Below are positions 42,814 to 51,883 of a stretch of DNA of 64,000 nucleotides, piece after piece. The notes under the pieces are model-generated. The model was not told the origin of the DNA. It did not search any database and saw only the letters and a list, made by a program, of their open reading frames with translations. How positions within the stretch are numbered: the first letter of the stretch is position 1; each line of letters starts with the position of its first letter. The stretch spans positions 1 to 64,000 of the forward strand of contig NZ_PIGG01000069.1 of assembly GCF_002924445.1 (NCBI RefSeq), given 5' to 3'. The position numbers were made by a program, and so were the translations under genes. This DNA comes from Minwuia thermotolerans. GTDB taxonomy: Bacteria; Pseudomonadota; Alphaproteobacteria; Minwuiales; Minwuiaceae.

Positions 42814-44016
42814 ATGCCATCGCTCGTCATGCTGGCCGCGTCCCTGATTCCGGCTGGCGCGGGCCTCGCCCAGGAAGATCCGCTGAAATGGCTGCCGCCC
42901 GGCTCGACGGTCCAGACCACGCTGAGCGAACGCCCGGCCCGCTGGATCCGGGCCGAAATGCAGGGCGGGACCATGGGCTACATGGCCCGGCTGGGGGAAC
43001 TCGCCTTCCGCAGCCCGCTGACCCTCGGCCGGGAGGCCGCTCGGCGCGGTCTCTCCTGCGACGCCTGCCACCCGAACGGCGCGGCCAATGTGCGTTTCTT
43101 CGTTCCCGGCGCTTCGGACAGACCCGGCAATGTGGACGTCACGCACCGCGAGTTCCATTTCCGCGAGGACGACGGGATCGACAATCCGGTGAATATCCCC
43201 AGCCTTCGCGGCGTGCGGCTGACCGCTCCATACGGCCATGACGGCCGTGTCGCCAGCCTGCGGGACTTCAGCCGCCACGTGATCATGAACGAGTTCGGCG
43301 GTCCGGAGATCGAACCGTGGCTGCTCGACGCCCTGGTCGCCTATCAGCAGCAACTCGCCCTCCCGCCACGCCCGGACACCGGGGATGAGGCCGCGGACGC
43401 CAGGCGTGCGGCCTACCGGGACCACTGCGCGGATTGCCATGGCGATGACGACGCTCTGCCGCCGCCGGCTCGCCACGACATCGGTACGGGCGGCTTTTTC
43501 GAGCCGCCGGCCGTCTTCGGCCTTGCCGAGAGCGCGCCCTATCTGCATGACGGATCGGCGCCCACCCTCCGGGCCGCCGTGGCGGCGCATCGGGATCCGC
43601 CGCCGGCGGAGGCGCTGGAACCGATCCTTGACTGGCTCCAGGCCGCGAGGGCGGTCACGCGGCGGTTCGATCCGGAGACGCCGGCCGGAGATCTGGCGCG
43701 TCTGCTCGGCTTCCTGGAGGTGCTCGAGCAGCCGCTTCTGGACGAGGATTTCGTCCGCGCCGACCTGATCGCGGACATGGTGGCGATGGAGGTCGGCCGG
43801 GTGCACCGCCGCTACCGCCCCGAGGCGACGGATGCGCGGGAAGCGACACGGTCCTGGGCGAAGGATCTGAAGCAGGTCACGGCGTTCGCCCGCGAGGGCC
43901 GGTTTCCCGAGGCGCGCGCTGCCCTGGCTGCACTCGGCGAAGCGATGGAAGCTGCCCTGCCCCAACTGGAGTCCGCACAGGGACTGTCGCTTTATGCCGC
44001 AACGGCTGCGGACTGA
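42814..44016 (+). CDS. exported di-haem cytochrome c (peroxidase-like)
   Basis: A 400-residue periplasmic protein with a signal peptide (about residues 1-21, ending AGLAQ). There are two haem motifs: SCDACHPNG and HCADCHGDD. A cytochrome c peroxidase/MauG-like core surrounds the first (NPVNIPSLRGVRLTAPYGHDGRVASLRDF), and a second copy of the pattern follows the other (ESAPYLHDGSAPTLRAAV). A predicted helical C-terminal domain of about 100 residues has no haem. It is 75 bases after nrdJ, with a weak ribosome site. A role in peroxide removal or electron transfer is likely; the substrate is unknown. Confidence 0.82.
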   Translation: MPSLVMLAASLIPAGAGLAQEDPLKWLPPGSTVQTTLSERPARWIRAEMQGGTMGYMARLGELAFRSPLTLGREAARRGLSCDACHPNGAANVRFFVPGASDRPGNVDVTHREFHFREDDGIDNPVNIPSLRGVRLTAPYGHDGRVASLRDFSRHVIMNEFGGPEIEPWLLDALVAYQQQLALPPRPDTGDEAADARRAAYRDHCADCHGDDDALPPPARHDIGTGGFFEPPAVFGLAESAPYLHDGSAPTLRAAVAAHRDPPPAEALEPILDWLQAARAVTRRFDPETPAGDLARLLGFLEVLEQPLLDEDFVRADLIADMVAMEVGRVHRRYRPEATDAREATRSWAKDLKQVTAFAREGRFPEARAALAALGEAMEAALPQLESAQGLSLYAATAAD

Positions 44017-44045
44017 CCGGCTTAACCCGGCGCGGCGGCGATGAT

Positions 44046-45881
44046 ATGGTCCGCGCCTTTCCCGCAAGAGACGGAACGGACGTGCAGAATCAGAAGGCTT
44101 CGAAGGGCGCGGGACGGCGGACGCCGACGGGCAGGCTCGTGCGCCGGATCTGGTCGGACTACATGTCCCGCTACAAGCGGGACCTGGTCATCGGCCTGAT
44201 CTCCATCGCCGTGGTCGCCGGCACGACCGGCGCCATCGCCCACATGATGGAGCCGATCATCAACGAGATCTTCATCAACCAGAACCGCGAGAAGCTGTTC
44301 GGGATCCCGCTGATGATCATCGGCATCTTCACCGTCATGGCGGTAGCGACTTTCGGCCAGCACTATGTGATGCGGGCGGTCGGCATACGCGTGGCGAACG
44401 ACGTCCAGGGCGATCTCTACGACCGCATGATCCGCTCCGATCTGCGGTTCTTCTACAATCACACGGTCGGACAGTCGATCAGCCGCTTCCTGACCGACGC
44501 GCAGATGATGCAGGAAGCGCTGGCGACGACCTTTGTGGCCCTGGTGCGGGACTCCATGACCGCCATCGCGCTGATCATCGTGATGTTCACCAAGGACTGG
44601 CAGATGGCGCTGGTGGCGATGATCGTGCTCCCGGCGGCCGGCCTGCCCATCGCGCGCATCGGCCGGCTCTCGCGGAAATCGTCGCAGCAGGTGCAGCAGG
44701 CATCGGGCTTTCTCGCCTCCTTTCTCTCCGACACCCTGACGAGCATCCGCCAGGTCAAGGCCTACAATCGGGAGGACTACGAGGCCCGACGCGCCAGGGA
44801 CGCGCTGGCGATCCGGCTCGCAACCCTGTTGAAGAACCTGCGCGTGCGCGCGCTGATCAGCCCGATCATCGAGGTCATCGCCGGCGTCGCGGTGGCCGCC
44901 GCGGTGCTCTATGGCGGCATCAGGGTGATCGAGGGCGCGCTCACGCCCGGCGCCTTCTTCGCCTTTCTCACCGCGTTGCTGCTCGCGGCTTCGCCGATCC
45001 GCCAGCTCGGCAAGGTCAACGCTGCCTTCCAGTCGGGCCTGGCGGCGGCGGAACGGCTGTTCGACGCGCTGGACAGCCTGCCGCAGATCGAGGACCGCTC
45101 CGGCGGGCGGGAACTGAAGGTGCCGCGCGGCCATGTCCGCTTCGACGACGTCCGCTTCGTCTACCCCGACGGTACCGAGGCGCTGCACGGCATCACGCTG
45201 GAATGCCGGCCCGGCGAGACCATCGCGCTGGTCGGCCAGTCCGGCGGCGGCAAATCGACGATCCTCAACCTCGTCGGCCGCTTCTACGACACCAGCGGCG
45301 GCCAGGTGACGATCGACAACCAGGCAGTCGACGCGGTCAGCGTCGAGAGCCTGCGCCGCGCCATCGGCTTCGTCAGCCAGGAAACCGCCCTGTTCGATGA
45401 CACGGTGCGCGCCAATATCGCCTATTCCAAGCCCGACGCGACCGACGACGAGATAGAGGCCGCGGCCGAGGGTGCGAACGCCCACGGCTTCATTTCGGCG
45501 CTGCCGGACGGCTATCAGACCGTTGTGGGGTCGGCCGGATTCCGGCTCTCGGGCGGCCAGCGCCAGCGCATCGCCATTGCGCGCGCCATGCTGCGGGACG
45601 CGCCGATCCTGCTGCTGGACGAAGCGACCTCGGCGCTGGACGCGGATTCCGAGCGCAAGGTCCAGGCTGCGCTCAACCGCCTTCAGAAGGGCCGCTCGAC
45701 CATCACGGTCGCCCACCGGCTTTCCACCGTGATCAACGCCGACCGGATCTATGTCATCGAGGACGGGCGGGTGGCGGAATCCGGCAGCCATGGCGAGTTG
45801 ATGGCCCGCGGCGGGCGCTATGCCGAGCTCTATTCGGGCGACGCGGAGATCACGGCTGCGGCGGCAGTCGGGGCCGAATGA
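44046..45881 (+). CDS. msbA: MsbA-like lipid A export ABC transporter
   Basis: A 611-residue half-transporter with an N-terminal six-helix export domain and a C-terminal ATPase. Walker A is GQSGGGKST, the signature LSGGQRQR, Walker B ILLLDEATSALD and the H-loop TVAHRLST. It is followed by waaA and lpxK in one overlapping run, which supports lipid A-core flipping across the inner membrane. The ATG at 44046 gives a 36-base longer protein than the GTG at 44082, which has a better ribosome site (GGAACGGA); the true start may be the latter. Confidence 0.88.
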   Translation: MVRAFPARDGTDVQNQKASKGAGRRTPTGRLVRRIWSDYMSRYKRDLVIGLISIAVVAGTTGAIAHMMEPIINEIFINQNREKLFGIPLMIIGIFTVMAVATFGQHYVMRAVGIRVANDVQGDLYDRMIRSDLRFFYNHTVGQSISRFLTDAQMMQEALATTFVALVRDSMTAIALIIVMFTKDWQMALVAMIVLPAAGLPIARIGRLSRKSSQQVQQASGFLASFLSDTLTSIRQVKAYNREDYEARRARDALAIRLATLLKNLRVRALISPIIEVIAGVAVAAAVLYGGIRVIEGALTPGAFFAFLTALLLAASPIRQLGKVNAAFQSGLAAAERLFDALDSLPQIEDRSGGRELKVPRGHVRFDDVRFVYPDGTEALHGITLECRPGETIALVGQSGGGKSTILNLVGRFYDTSGGQVTIDNQAVDAVSVESLRRAIGFVSQETALFDDTVRANIAYSKPDATDDEIEAAAEGANAHGFISALPDGYQTVVGSAGFRLSGGQRQRIAIARAMLRDAPILLLDEATSALDADSERKVQAALNRLQKGRSTITVAHRLSTVINADRIYVIEDGRVAESGSHGELMARGGRYAELYSGDAEITAAAAVGAE

Positions 45882-47143
45882 TCCTCTGGCTTTACCGGCG
45901 GGCGGGCCGCGCGGCCGCGCCGCTCGGACAAGCGCTGCTCCGCCGCCGTCTGCGCGCCGGCAAGGAAGACCCGGACCGGATCGGGGAGCGCATGGGCCAC
46001 GCCTCCCTGCCCCGGCCCGAGGGGCCGCTGATCTGGCTGCACGCCGCAAGCGTCGGGGAGGCGCAGTCCGTGCTCCGCCTGATTCACCGGCTGCGCGCCG
46101 AACGCCCCGGAACGGCCATCCTGATCACCACGGGCACGGTGACGTCGGGGCAAATGCTGTCGCGGGACCTGCCCGACGGCGCCCTGCACCAGTACGTGCC
46201 CGTCGACCTGCCGGATGCGACCGGGCGTTTCGTCGCCCACTGGCGGCCCGACATGGCGATCTGGATCGAAAGCGAGCTTTGGCCGAACCTGCTCGCCGCC
46301 ATGGCGGGCACGGGCCGGCCCATGGCGCTGATCAACGGCCGGATGTCGCGCCGTTCCTGGCGGCGGTGGCGGATGGCGCCCGGTGCGGCGCGGGAGCTGC
46401 TCTCGGCCTTCCGCCTGATCCTGGCGCAGACCGACGAGGCGGCAGCCCGTTTCGCCGACCTGGGCGGCGCCAATGTCCGCTGCGAGGGCAACCTGAAATA
46501 CGCCGCCGATCCCCTGCCCGCCGACGAGGAAGAGCTGGCGCGCCTGCGCGGGATCGTGGCCGCGCGGCCATTCTGGATCGCCGCCAGCATCCATCCGGGC
46601 GAGGACGACATCGCGCTGGATGCCCATCTGACCCTGCGCGACAGTTTCCCGGACCTGCTCACCGTTCTGGTACCGCGTCATCCCGCCCGCGCCGCAGACA
46701 TGGCCCGCAAGGCGGAAAAGCGCGGAATCGCGTGGAGCCAGCGCACGGCAGGGCAGACGCCGGGCCCCGACTGCGGCGTCTACATTGCCGACACCATCGG
46801 GGAACTGGGCCTGTTCTACCGTCTGGACGGGCCGGTCTTCGTGGGCGGTTCCCTGGTGCCCCATGGCGGGCAGAACCTGCTGGAGCCCGCGCGCTTCGGG
46901 CGCGGGCTGCTGACCGGTCCGCATACCCACAACTTCGCCGACGTGGTTGCAGACCTGCGCTCCGAAGGCGCCCTGATCGAAGTGCAGGACAGCGAGGAAC
47001 TCGCCGCCTCTCTGGCGCGGCTGATCGCCCACGCGGACGAGCGCAACAGCCTCGGCGCACGGGCGCTCGCCATCGCGGCCCGCCAGTCGGCGGTTCTGGA
47101 CCGGGTCATGGCCCGTCTGGAGCCGCTGCTGCCCGGGTCATGA
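45878..47143 (+). CDS. waaA: 3-deoxy-D-manno-octulosonic acid (Kdo) transferase
   Basis: A 421-residue WaaA (KdtA), which adds Kdo to lipid IV A on the cytoplasmic face of the inner membrane. The signature IWLHAASVGEAQS carries the catalytic Glu. TTGTVTSGQ, WIESELWPN and the nucleotide-sugar site HGGQNLLEPARFG are all present, with VLVPRHPARA between. A short N-terminal membrane anchor is expected. The ATG overlaps the msbA-like stop (ATGA), and the stop overlaps the lpxK start. Confidence 0.93.
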   Translation: MILWLYRRAGRAAAPLGQALLRRRLRAGKEDPDRIGERMGHASLPRPEGPLIWLHAASVGEAQSVLRLIHRLRAERPGTAILITTGTVTSGQMLSRDLPDGALHQYVPVDLPDATGRFVAHWRPDMAIWIESELWPNLLAAMAGTGRPMALINGRMSRRSWRRWRMAPGAARELLSAFRLILAQTDEAAARFADLGGANVRCEGNLKYAADPLPADEEELARLRGIVAARPFWIAASIHPGEDDIALDAHLTLRDSFPDLLTVLVPRHPARAADMARKAEKRGIAWSQRTAGQTPGPDCGVYIADTIGELGLFYRLDGPVFVGGSLVPHGGQNLLEPARFGRGLLTGPHTHNFADVVADLRSEGALIEVQDSEELAASLARLIAHADERNSLGARALAIAARQSAVLDRVMARLEPLLPGS

Positions 47144-48156
47144 AGGCCCCGCATTTCTGGGCGCCCGGCGGGGCCGCCCTGCCGCGGCTGGCGCTGCGGC
47201 CCTTCAGTCTACCCTGGCGGGCGGCCGCTTGGCTGCGGCGGGCAACGGCCAATCCCCATGACCCCGGCGTTCCAGTGGTCTGTGTCGGCAATCTCGTAAT
47301 GGGGGGCGCCGGCAAGACGCCCACTGTCCGGATGCTCGCCGACTGGTTCCGCGCTCATGGGCTACGGCCGGGCGTGCTGAGCCGGGGATATGGCGGCGGA
47401 CTGTCGGGACGGGGCGCAACCCTGGTCGATCCGTCGCGCCACAGCGCGGCTGAGGTCGGCGACGAAGCCCTGCTTCACGCCGCGCACGGCCCGACGGTGG
47501 TCGCCGCCGACCGCCGCCGGGGCGCGGAACTGCTGGCGCGCCACGCCGACATCATCGTGATGGACGACGGGCACCAGAACCCGGCCCTGGTCAAGGCGCT
47601 CTCGATCATCGTCGTCGACACCGCATACGGCTTCGGCAACGGCGCGGTCTTTCCCGCCGGCCCGCTCAGGGAAAGCATCGCCACCGGCCTCGGCCGCGCC
47701 AACGCCGTAATCGCCATTGGCGGCGGAAGCATCGGCGAACGGCTGCAGCGCGGGCCCCTTTCCGTGCTGCGAGGCGATCTCATTCCCGATACGGCCGCGC
47801 AGGCGCTGGCCGGCTGCCGGGTCCACGCCTTCTGCGGCATCGCCCGGCCCGAAAAGTTCCGCGAGACCCTGCGCAGCATCGGCGCGGAGATCACCGGATA
47901 CCGGGATTTCCCCGATCATCATCCCTTCCGCAAGACCGAGATCGAAGCTGTGCTGAAGGCGGCGGCGGCGGAGAACGCCATTCCGGTGACGACCGCGAAG
48001 GACGGGGTCCGCCTGGCGGCGGAACAGCGCGCCAAGGTCACGGTCGTCGAGGTCGCCCTGCGGCTCGACCAGCCGGAAAGCCTCGACGCCCTGCTGTCGC
48101 CGCTGCTCGCCCTCGTGCGGCCGTCAGGCGGCGCGGATGCGGCGCAGGACGGCTGA
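47140..48156 (+). CDS. lpxK: tetraacyldisaccharide 4'-kinase
   Basis: A 338-residue LpxK, which phosphorylates the 4' position of the lipid A disaccharide. It has an N-terminal anchor region with APGGAALPRLALRPFSLPW, the P-loop NLVMGGAGKTPTV, LSRGYGGGLSG, EVGDEALLHA, ADRRRGAELL and the catalytic VMDDGHQNPAL. FPAGPLRES is the next conserved block. It is coupled to waaA by ATGA. The last 33 bases overlap the converging thioesterase gene. Confidence 0.93.
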   Translation: MKAPHFWAPGGAALPRLALRPFSLPWRAAAWLRRATANPHDPGVPVVCVGNLVMGGAGKTPTVRMLADWFRAHGLRPGVLSRGYGGGLSGRGATLVDPSRHSAAEVGDEALLHAAHGPTVVAADRRRGAELLARHADIIVMDDGHQNPALVKALSIIVVDTAYGFGNGAVFPAGPLRESIATGLGRANAVIAIGGGSIGERLQRGPLSVLRGDLIPDTAAQALAGCRVHAFCGIARPEKFRETLRSIGAEITGYRDFPDHHPFRKTEIEAVLKAAAAENAIPVTTAKDGVRLAAEQRAKVTVVEVALRLDQPESLDALLSPLLALVRPSGGADAAQDG

Positions 48157-48561
48157 ACAGGTGAGCACGATCCGGTCGTCGGTGTAGATCTCGCCGCGGA
48201 TGAAGACCGTCTTGGGTGTCCGCCGCACCACTTCGGCGCGAGCCTTGACCAGATCCCCCTCCTCGCCGCTGGCCACGAATTCCGCATTGAAGGCGACCGT
48301 GTAGACGCCGCGGTCGTCCGTGCCCTCGGTGGCGGTGCCGCACATCATCAGATCGGCGAAGGTCATCAGCAGACCGCCATGGACGATACCGCCGGAATTG
48401 CAGTGCTTGCGTTCGGCGCGGAAGGCGAACTGCACCTGCCCTCCCTTCTTGCGCCAGTGGAAGGGGCCGGTGTTGACCTCGTGCGGGTCTTCCGGGTCGA
48501 AATGGCGGTAGTGCTCGTCCGGATTGCGCTTGTTGGCGAAATAATCGGTCTTGTCGTCCAT
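48124..48561 (-). CDS. PaaI-family thioesterase
   Basis: A 145-residue hot-dog thioesterase. The family core is CNSGGIVHGGLLMTFADLMM (HGG motif with the Asp of the following helix), and VAFNAEFVASGEEGDLVKARAEVVRRTPKTVFIRGEIY is the long strand region. It probably hydrolyses acyl- or arylacyl-CoA. The N-terminal 45 residues, rich in charged residues, are longer than in minimal PaaI. It converges on lpxK with a 33-base overlap. Confidence 0.85.
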   Translation of the reverse strand: MDDKTDYFANKRNPDEHYRHFDPEDPHEVNTGPFHWRKKGGQVQFAFRAERKHCNSGGIVHGGLLMTFADLMMCGTATEGTDDRGVYTVAFNAEFVASGEEGDLVKARAEVVRRTPKTVFIRGEIYTDDRIVLTCSAVLRRIRAA

Positions 48562-48629
48562 GAATCCTCCCCCGCGGCGGCCGGATCATCGGCAGGCAAT
48601 TGCTGCCTGTCCAGCCCCGAAGGGGCCGC

Positions 48630-50948
48630 TCAGCGCGCCGCGCGGCGGACCAGCGCCCGGGCCGCGGCATCGGCTATGGCGTCGGCGTCGATGCCCTGAT
48701 CGGCGTAGAGATCGATCGTGTCGCCCGACTGGCCGAAGCGAGTGACGCCCAGCGCCTCGGTCGCGTGCCCCTTCACACCGCCCAGCCAGGCGAGCGTCGC
48801 GGGATGGCCGTCGATCACGGTGACAAGCCCCGCGTCCGGCGCCAGCCGGCCCAGCAGCGCCGCGACATGGCTGCGCTCGCCGTCGCGCTTCCAGTGCCGG
48901 TAGAGCCGGTCGGCCGAGGTCACCGCGAGCAGTCCCGCACCGGGGCAGTCAGCCGCGATCTCCTCGAACGCCTTCAGCGCCTCGGCTGCGATCGCGCCCT
49001 GAAAGGCGACGGCCACCTCGGCGTCGCCGGACGGTTCCACCAGCCAGCGTGCGCCGAGCACCGCCGCATCGCGCTCGCCCGCGGAAAGCTCGCGCTCGGG
49101 CTGCGCCAGCGCCCGGGTCGAAAGCCGGAGATAGATCGCGGCGCCGTCGTCGGCCTGCATGTGGCGAAAGCCGAAAGCCATGATCGCCGCCAGTTCGTCG
49201 GCGAAGGCGGGCTCGTAGCTGAGCAGGCCCGGCTGGCCCAGGCCGATCAGCGGAGTCGAGACCGACTGGTGCGCGCCGCCTTCCGGCGCCAGCGAGACGC
49301 CCGACGGCGTCGCCACCACCATGAACCGCGCGTCCTGGTAGCAGGCGTAGTTCAGCGCATCGAGCCCCCGGGCGATGAAGGGATCGTAGAGCGTGCCCAC
49401 CGGCAGGAGCCGGGCGCCGAACTGGCGGTCGGCGAGCCCCGCCTGCGAGAGGAAGAGGAAGAGATTGTTCTCCGCAATGCCCAGTTCGACATGCTGGCCC
49501 GTCGGCGACTTCTCCCAGCGCTGCGGGGAGGCGACGTGTTCCTCGCGGAAGACGTCCGGCTGCGGGTTGCGGTCGAAGATTCTTCGCCGGTTCACCCAGG
49601 GTCCGAGATTGGTCGAGACCGTGACGTCGGGTGAGGCCGTGATCATGCGCCGGGTGAAGTCGCTGTCTTCCCGGCTCAGATCGTTGAGTATCCGTCCGAA
49701 CGCCTCCTGCGTGGACATGCGCTCGCCGGCCGGCGCGGCGATCTCCGGCACGTCGATCAGCGGCGCCGGCGGCAGCGGCTTGCGGGCGTTGAAGGGCGCG
49801 GCGCGCAGGAAGGCCATCAGGTCGTCGGCATCGGCCTCCAGACCCGCGGTCGGCGACCACTCCTCGCCCTCGGCGACGCCCATGATCTCGCGGAAACCAG
49901 CCATCTGGTCCGGCGTCATCAGGCCGGCGTGATTGTCCTTGTGGCCGGCCAGCGGCAGGCCGAAGCCCTTGACCGTGTAGGCGACGAAGCAGTGCGGCAG
50001 ATCGGAATTGACGCCGCGCAGCCCCTCCAGCACTGCGGCCATGTCGTGACCGGCCAGATTGGTCATCAGGCGCTGCAGCGCCGCGTCGTCGTGGCTGTCG
50101 AGAAACTCGCGACCGCCATCGGCGTCCTTCAGATCGCGGGCAAGGTGCTCCCGCCAGGCCGCGCCGCCCTTGAAGGTCAGCGCCGAATAGAGCTGGTTCG
50201 GACAGTCGTCGATCCAGGCCTTCAGCGCGCCGCCCGCCGGCCCCTCGAAGGCCTGCTGCTGCAGCTTGCCGTATTTCAGCGTCACCACTTCCCAGCCCAC
50301 GGCGCGGAAGAAGCCCGTGATCTTCTCGAACAACCGGTCGTTGACCACGCCATCCAGGCTCTGGCGGTTGTAGTCGATGATCCACCAGAGGTTCCGCACG
50401 TCGTGCTTCCAGCCCTCCATCAGGGCTTCGAAGACATTGCCCTCGTCCAGCTCGGCGTCGCCGAGCACGGCGACCATGCGCGCCGGCGGCTCGCCGTCAT
50501 CTGCGAGACCCTGCAGACGGACATAGTCCTGGATCATCGAGGAGAACATGGTCGCCGCGACGCCGAGCCCGACGGACCCCGTCGAATAGTCCACATCGTC
50601 GGCGTCCTTGGTCCGGGAGGGATAGGACTGGGCCCCGCCCCAGGCCCGGAACCGCTCCAGCCGCTCCCGGCTCTGGCGACCGAACAAATACTGGATGGCG
50701 TGGAAGACCGGCGAAGCGTGGGGTTTCACCGCGACCCGGTCCTCGGGCCTGAGCACCGCGAAATAGAGCGCGGTCATCAATGTCGACACCGAAGCGCAGG
50801 AGGCCTGGTGGCCGCCGACCTTCAGCCCGTCGCGGTTCTCGCGCACATGGTTGGCGTGATGGATCGTCCAGGACGACAGCCACAGTACCTTCCGCTCCAG
50901 TTGCTGAAGCAGGTGCAGGTCGTTCATCGTCGCGCCGGTGTCGGGCAT
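48630..50948 (-). CDS. AceE-like thiamine-diphosphate dehydrogenase/transketolase family protein
   Basis: A 772-residue homodimeric-type enzyme. The N-terminal domain has HxN-type residues in TIHHANHVRENRDG and GGHQASCASVSTLMTAL. The TPP-binding motif is GDAELDEGNVFEALMEG...NLWWIIDYNRQSLDG. The pyrimidine-domain Glu is in GQHVELGIAENNLFLFLSQAG. This order matches pyruvate dehydrogenase E1 of the AceE kind or a long transketolase, but it is shorter than E. coli AceE. No E2 or E3 genes are nearby. The ATG at 50948 follows GGGAGATCCGGAG. The substrate is not certain. Confidence 0.82.
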   Translation of the reverse strand: MPDTGATMNDLHLLQQLERKVLWLSSWTIHHANHVRENRDGLKVGGHQASCASVSTLMTALYFAVLRPEDRVAVKPHASPVFHAIQYLFGRQSRERLERFRAWGGAQSYPSRTKDADDVDYSTGSVGLGVAATMFSSMIQDYVRLQGLADDGEPPARMVAVLGDAELDEGNVFEALMEGWKHDVRNLWWIIDYNRQSLDGVVNDRLFEKITGFFRAVGWEVVTLKYGKLQQQAFEGPAGGALKAWIDDCPNQLYSALTFKGGAAWREHLARDLKDADGGREFLDSHDDAALQRLMTNLAGHDMAAVLEGLRGVNSDLPHCFVAYTVKGFGLPLAGHKDNHAGLMTPDQMAGFREIMGVAEGEEWSPTAGLEADADDLMAFLRAAPFNARKPLPPAPLIDVPEIAAPAGERMSTQEAFGRILNDLSREDSDFTRRMITASPDVTVSTNLGPWVNRRRIFDRNPQPDVFREEHVASPQRWEKSPTGQHVELGIAENNLFLFLSQAGLADRQFGARLLPVGTLYDPFIARGLDALNYACYQDARFMVVATPSGVSLAPEGGAHQSVSTPLIGLGQPGLLSYEPAFADELAAIMAFGFRHMQADDGAAIYLRLSTRALAQPERELSAGERDAAVLGARWLVEPSGDAEVAVAFQGAIAAEALKAFEEIAADCPGAGLLAVTSADRLYRHWKRDGERSHVAALLGRLAPDAGLVTVIDGHPATLAWLGGVKGHATEALGVTRFGQSGDTIDLYADQGIDADAIADAAARALVRRAAR

Positions 50949-51045
50949 CTCCGGATCTCCCGAATTCTGGCAGGCATGGTAGTGCGCGGCCCGGGCGCTG
51001 TCGAACGGCGGCGACGAATCGAACTCGATTGCGCAGGATGGCCGG

Positions 51046-51780
51046 ATGGCACGGATCGGATTGCTCTCGACGGAACACCCGCCTTCACCGCTCGTGCTGG
51101 CGCTCGCGCCCGTGCTGGCGGCGACGGGCTGCAGCGTGGCCGCTGCCATTGACGACTTCCTGCCCTTCGACTGCGACCGGCTGGAGGACGGCGGCCTGAT
51201 GATGCTGCGCGGCGCGGGCGCGCGGGCGTCGGAGCGGATTCCGGCGGAGCGCGTCTTCTGGATCGGCGAGCCGCCCTTCACGCGCCCCATACCGATCGGC
51301 CGCACGCTGGGCAAGGCGCGGTTCCACGAGGTCGCCGGTCTGCTGACCGGCAAGGCCCGCGGCGGCGCACTGGAGAAGGCGGTGATCGAAACCGGCGCCT
51401 ATATCCTGACCGGGCTCAGGGAATTCGACCGCACCAGCGCCTTCTACGCCATGGAGGGCGGGCTGACATCCGGCACGGCGGCCGAACGCTTCGCGCTGAT
51501 CTTCGGCGAGGACGCATTACGCAATCCGGGCGAGGTCGCGCCGCTGGCGGCGAAGCGCCGCGACGTCATGGCCGACCGGCGCGGCGCGATCAGCGCCTGG
51601 AATGGCGGGCCGCTGCGCGCGGCGCTCGAGACCCTGGGGCCCAGAGGCGCCATCGGCCGGATCGCGGAGGCCGGCTTCGTCACCGGCCCGCGCAAGCCCG
51701 TCGCCCGCCTCTATGGCGAGGACGACGCTGCTCTCGACAAGGCCGAAGGCCAGGTCCGCGGGGCGCTGAAACTCGGTTAG
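51046..51780 (+). CDS. unrecognised 244-residue protein divergent from the TPP enzyme
   Basis: I do not recognise this protein. It begins MARIGLLSTEHPPSPLVLALAPVLAATGC, an alpha/beta-type start without a clear signal peptide. It has ERIPAERVFWIGEPPFTRPIPIGR, then a mostly helical part with KARGGALEKAVIETGAYILTG and LTSGTAAERFALIFGEDAL. Codon use and amino-acid composition look coding. It shares an intergenic region of 97 bases with the AceE-like gene, so the two may be co-regulated. The GTGC-GG leader has only a weak ribosome site. Confidence 0.65.
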   Translation: MARIGLLSTEHPPSPLVLALAPVLAATGCSVAAAIDDFLPFDCDRLEDGGLMMLRGAGARASERIPAERVFWIGEPPFTRPIPIGRTLGKARFHEVAGLLTGKARGGALEKAVIETGAYILTGLREFDRTSAFYAMEGGLTSGTAAERFALIFGEDALRNPGEVAPLAAKRRDVMADRRGAISAWNGGPLRAALETLGPRGAIGRIAEAGFVTGPRKPVARLYGEDDAALDKAEGQVRGALKLG

Positions 51781-51841
51781 TCCCCGGCCGGCGTTTTCGG
51801 GCCCGACCCGAGAACCCAGCACAGCATGTGTTTTCCTCTGG

Positions 51842-51864
51842 GCCCTCGGATCGAGTCCGAGGGC
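51842..51864. terminator. hairpin between converging genes (possible bidirectional terminator)
   Basis: GCCCTCGGA (51842-51850) and TCCGAGGGC (51856-51864) form a perfect 9-bp stem with loop TCGAG between the 3' ends of the unknown gene and the methyltransferase. No T-run follows, so termination strength is uncertain. Confidence 0.45.
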
Positions 51865-51883
51865 GCCGTCATCTCGGGCGTCA

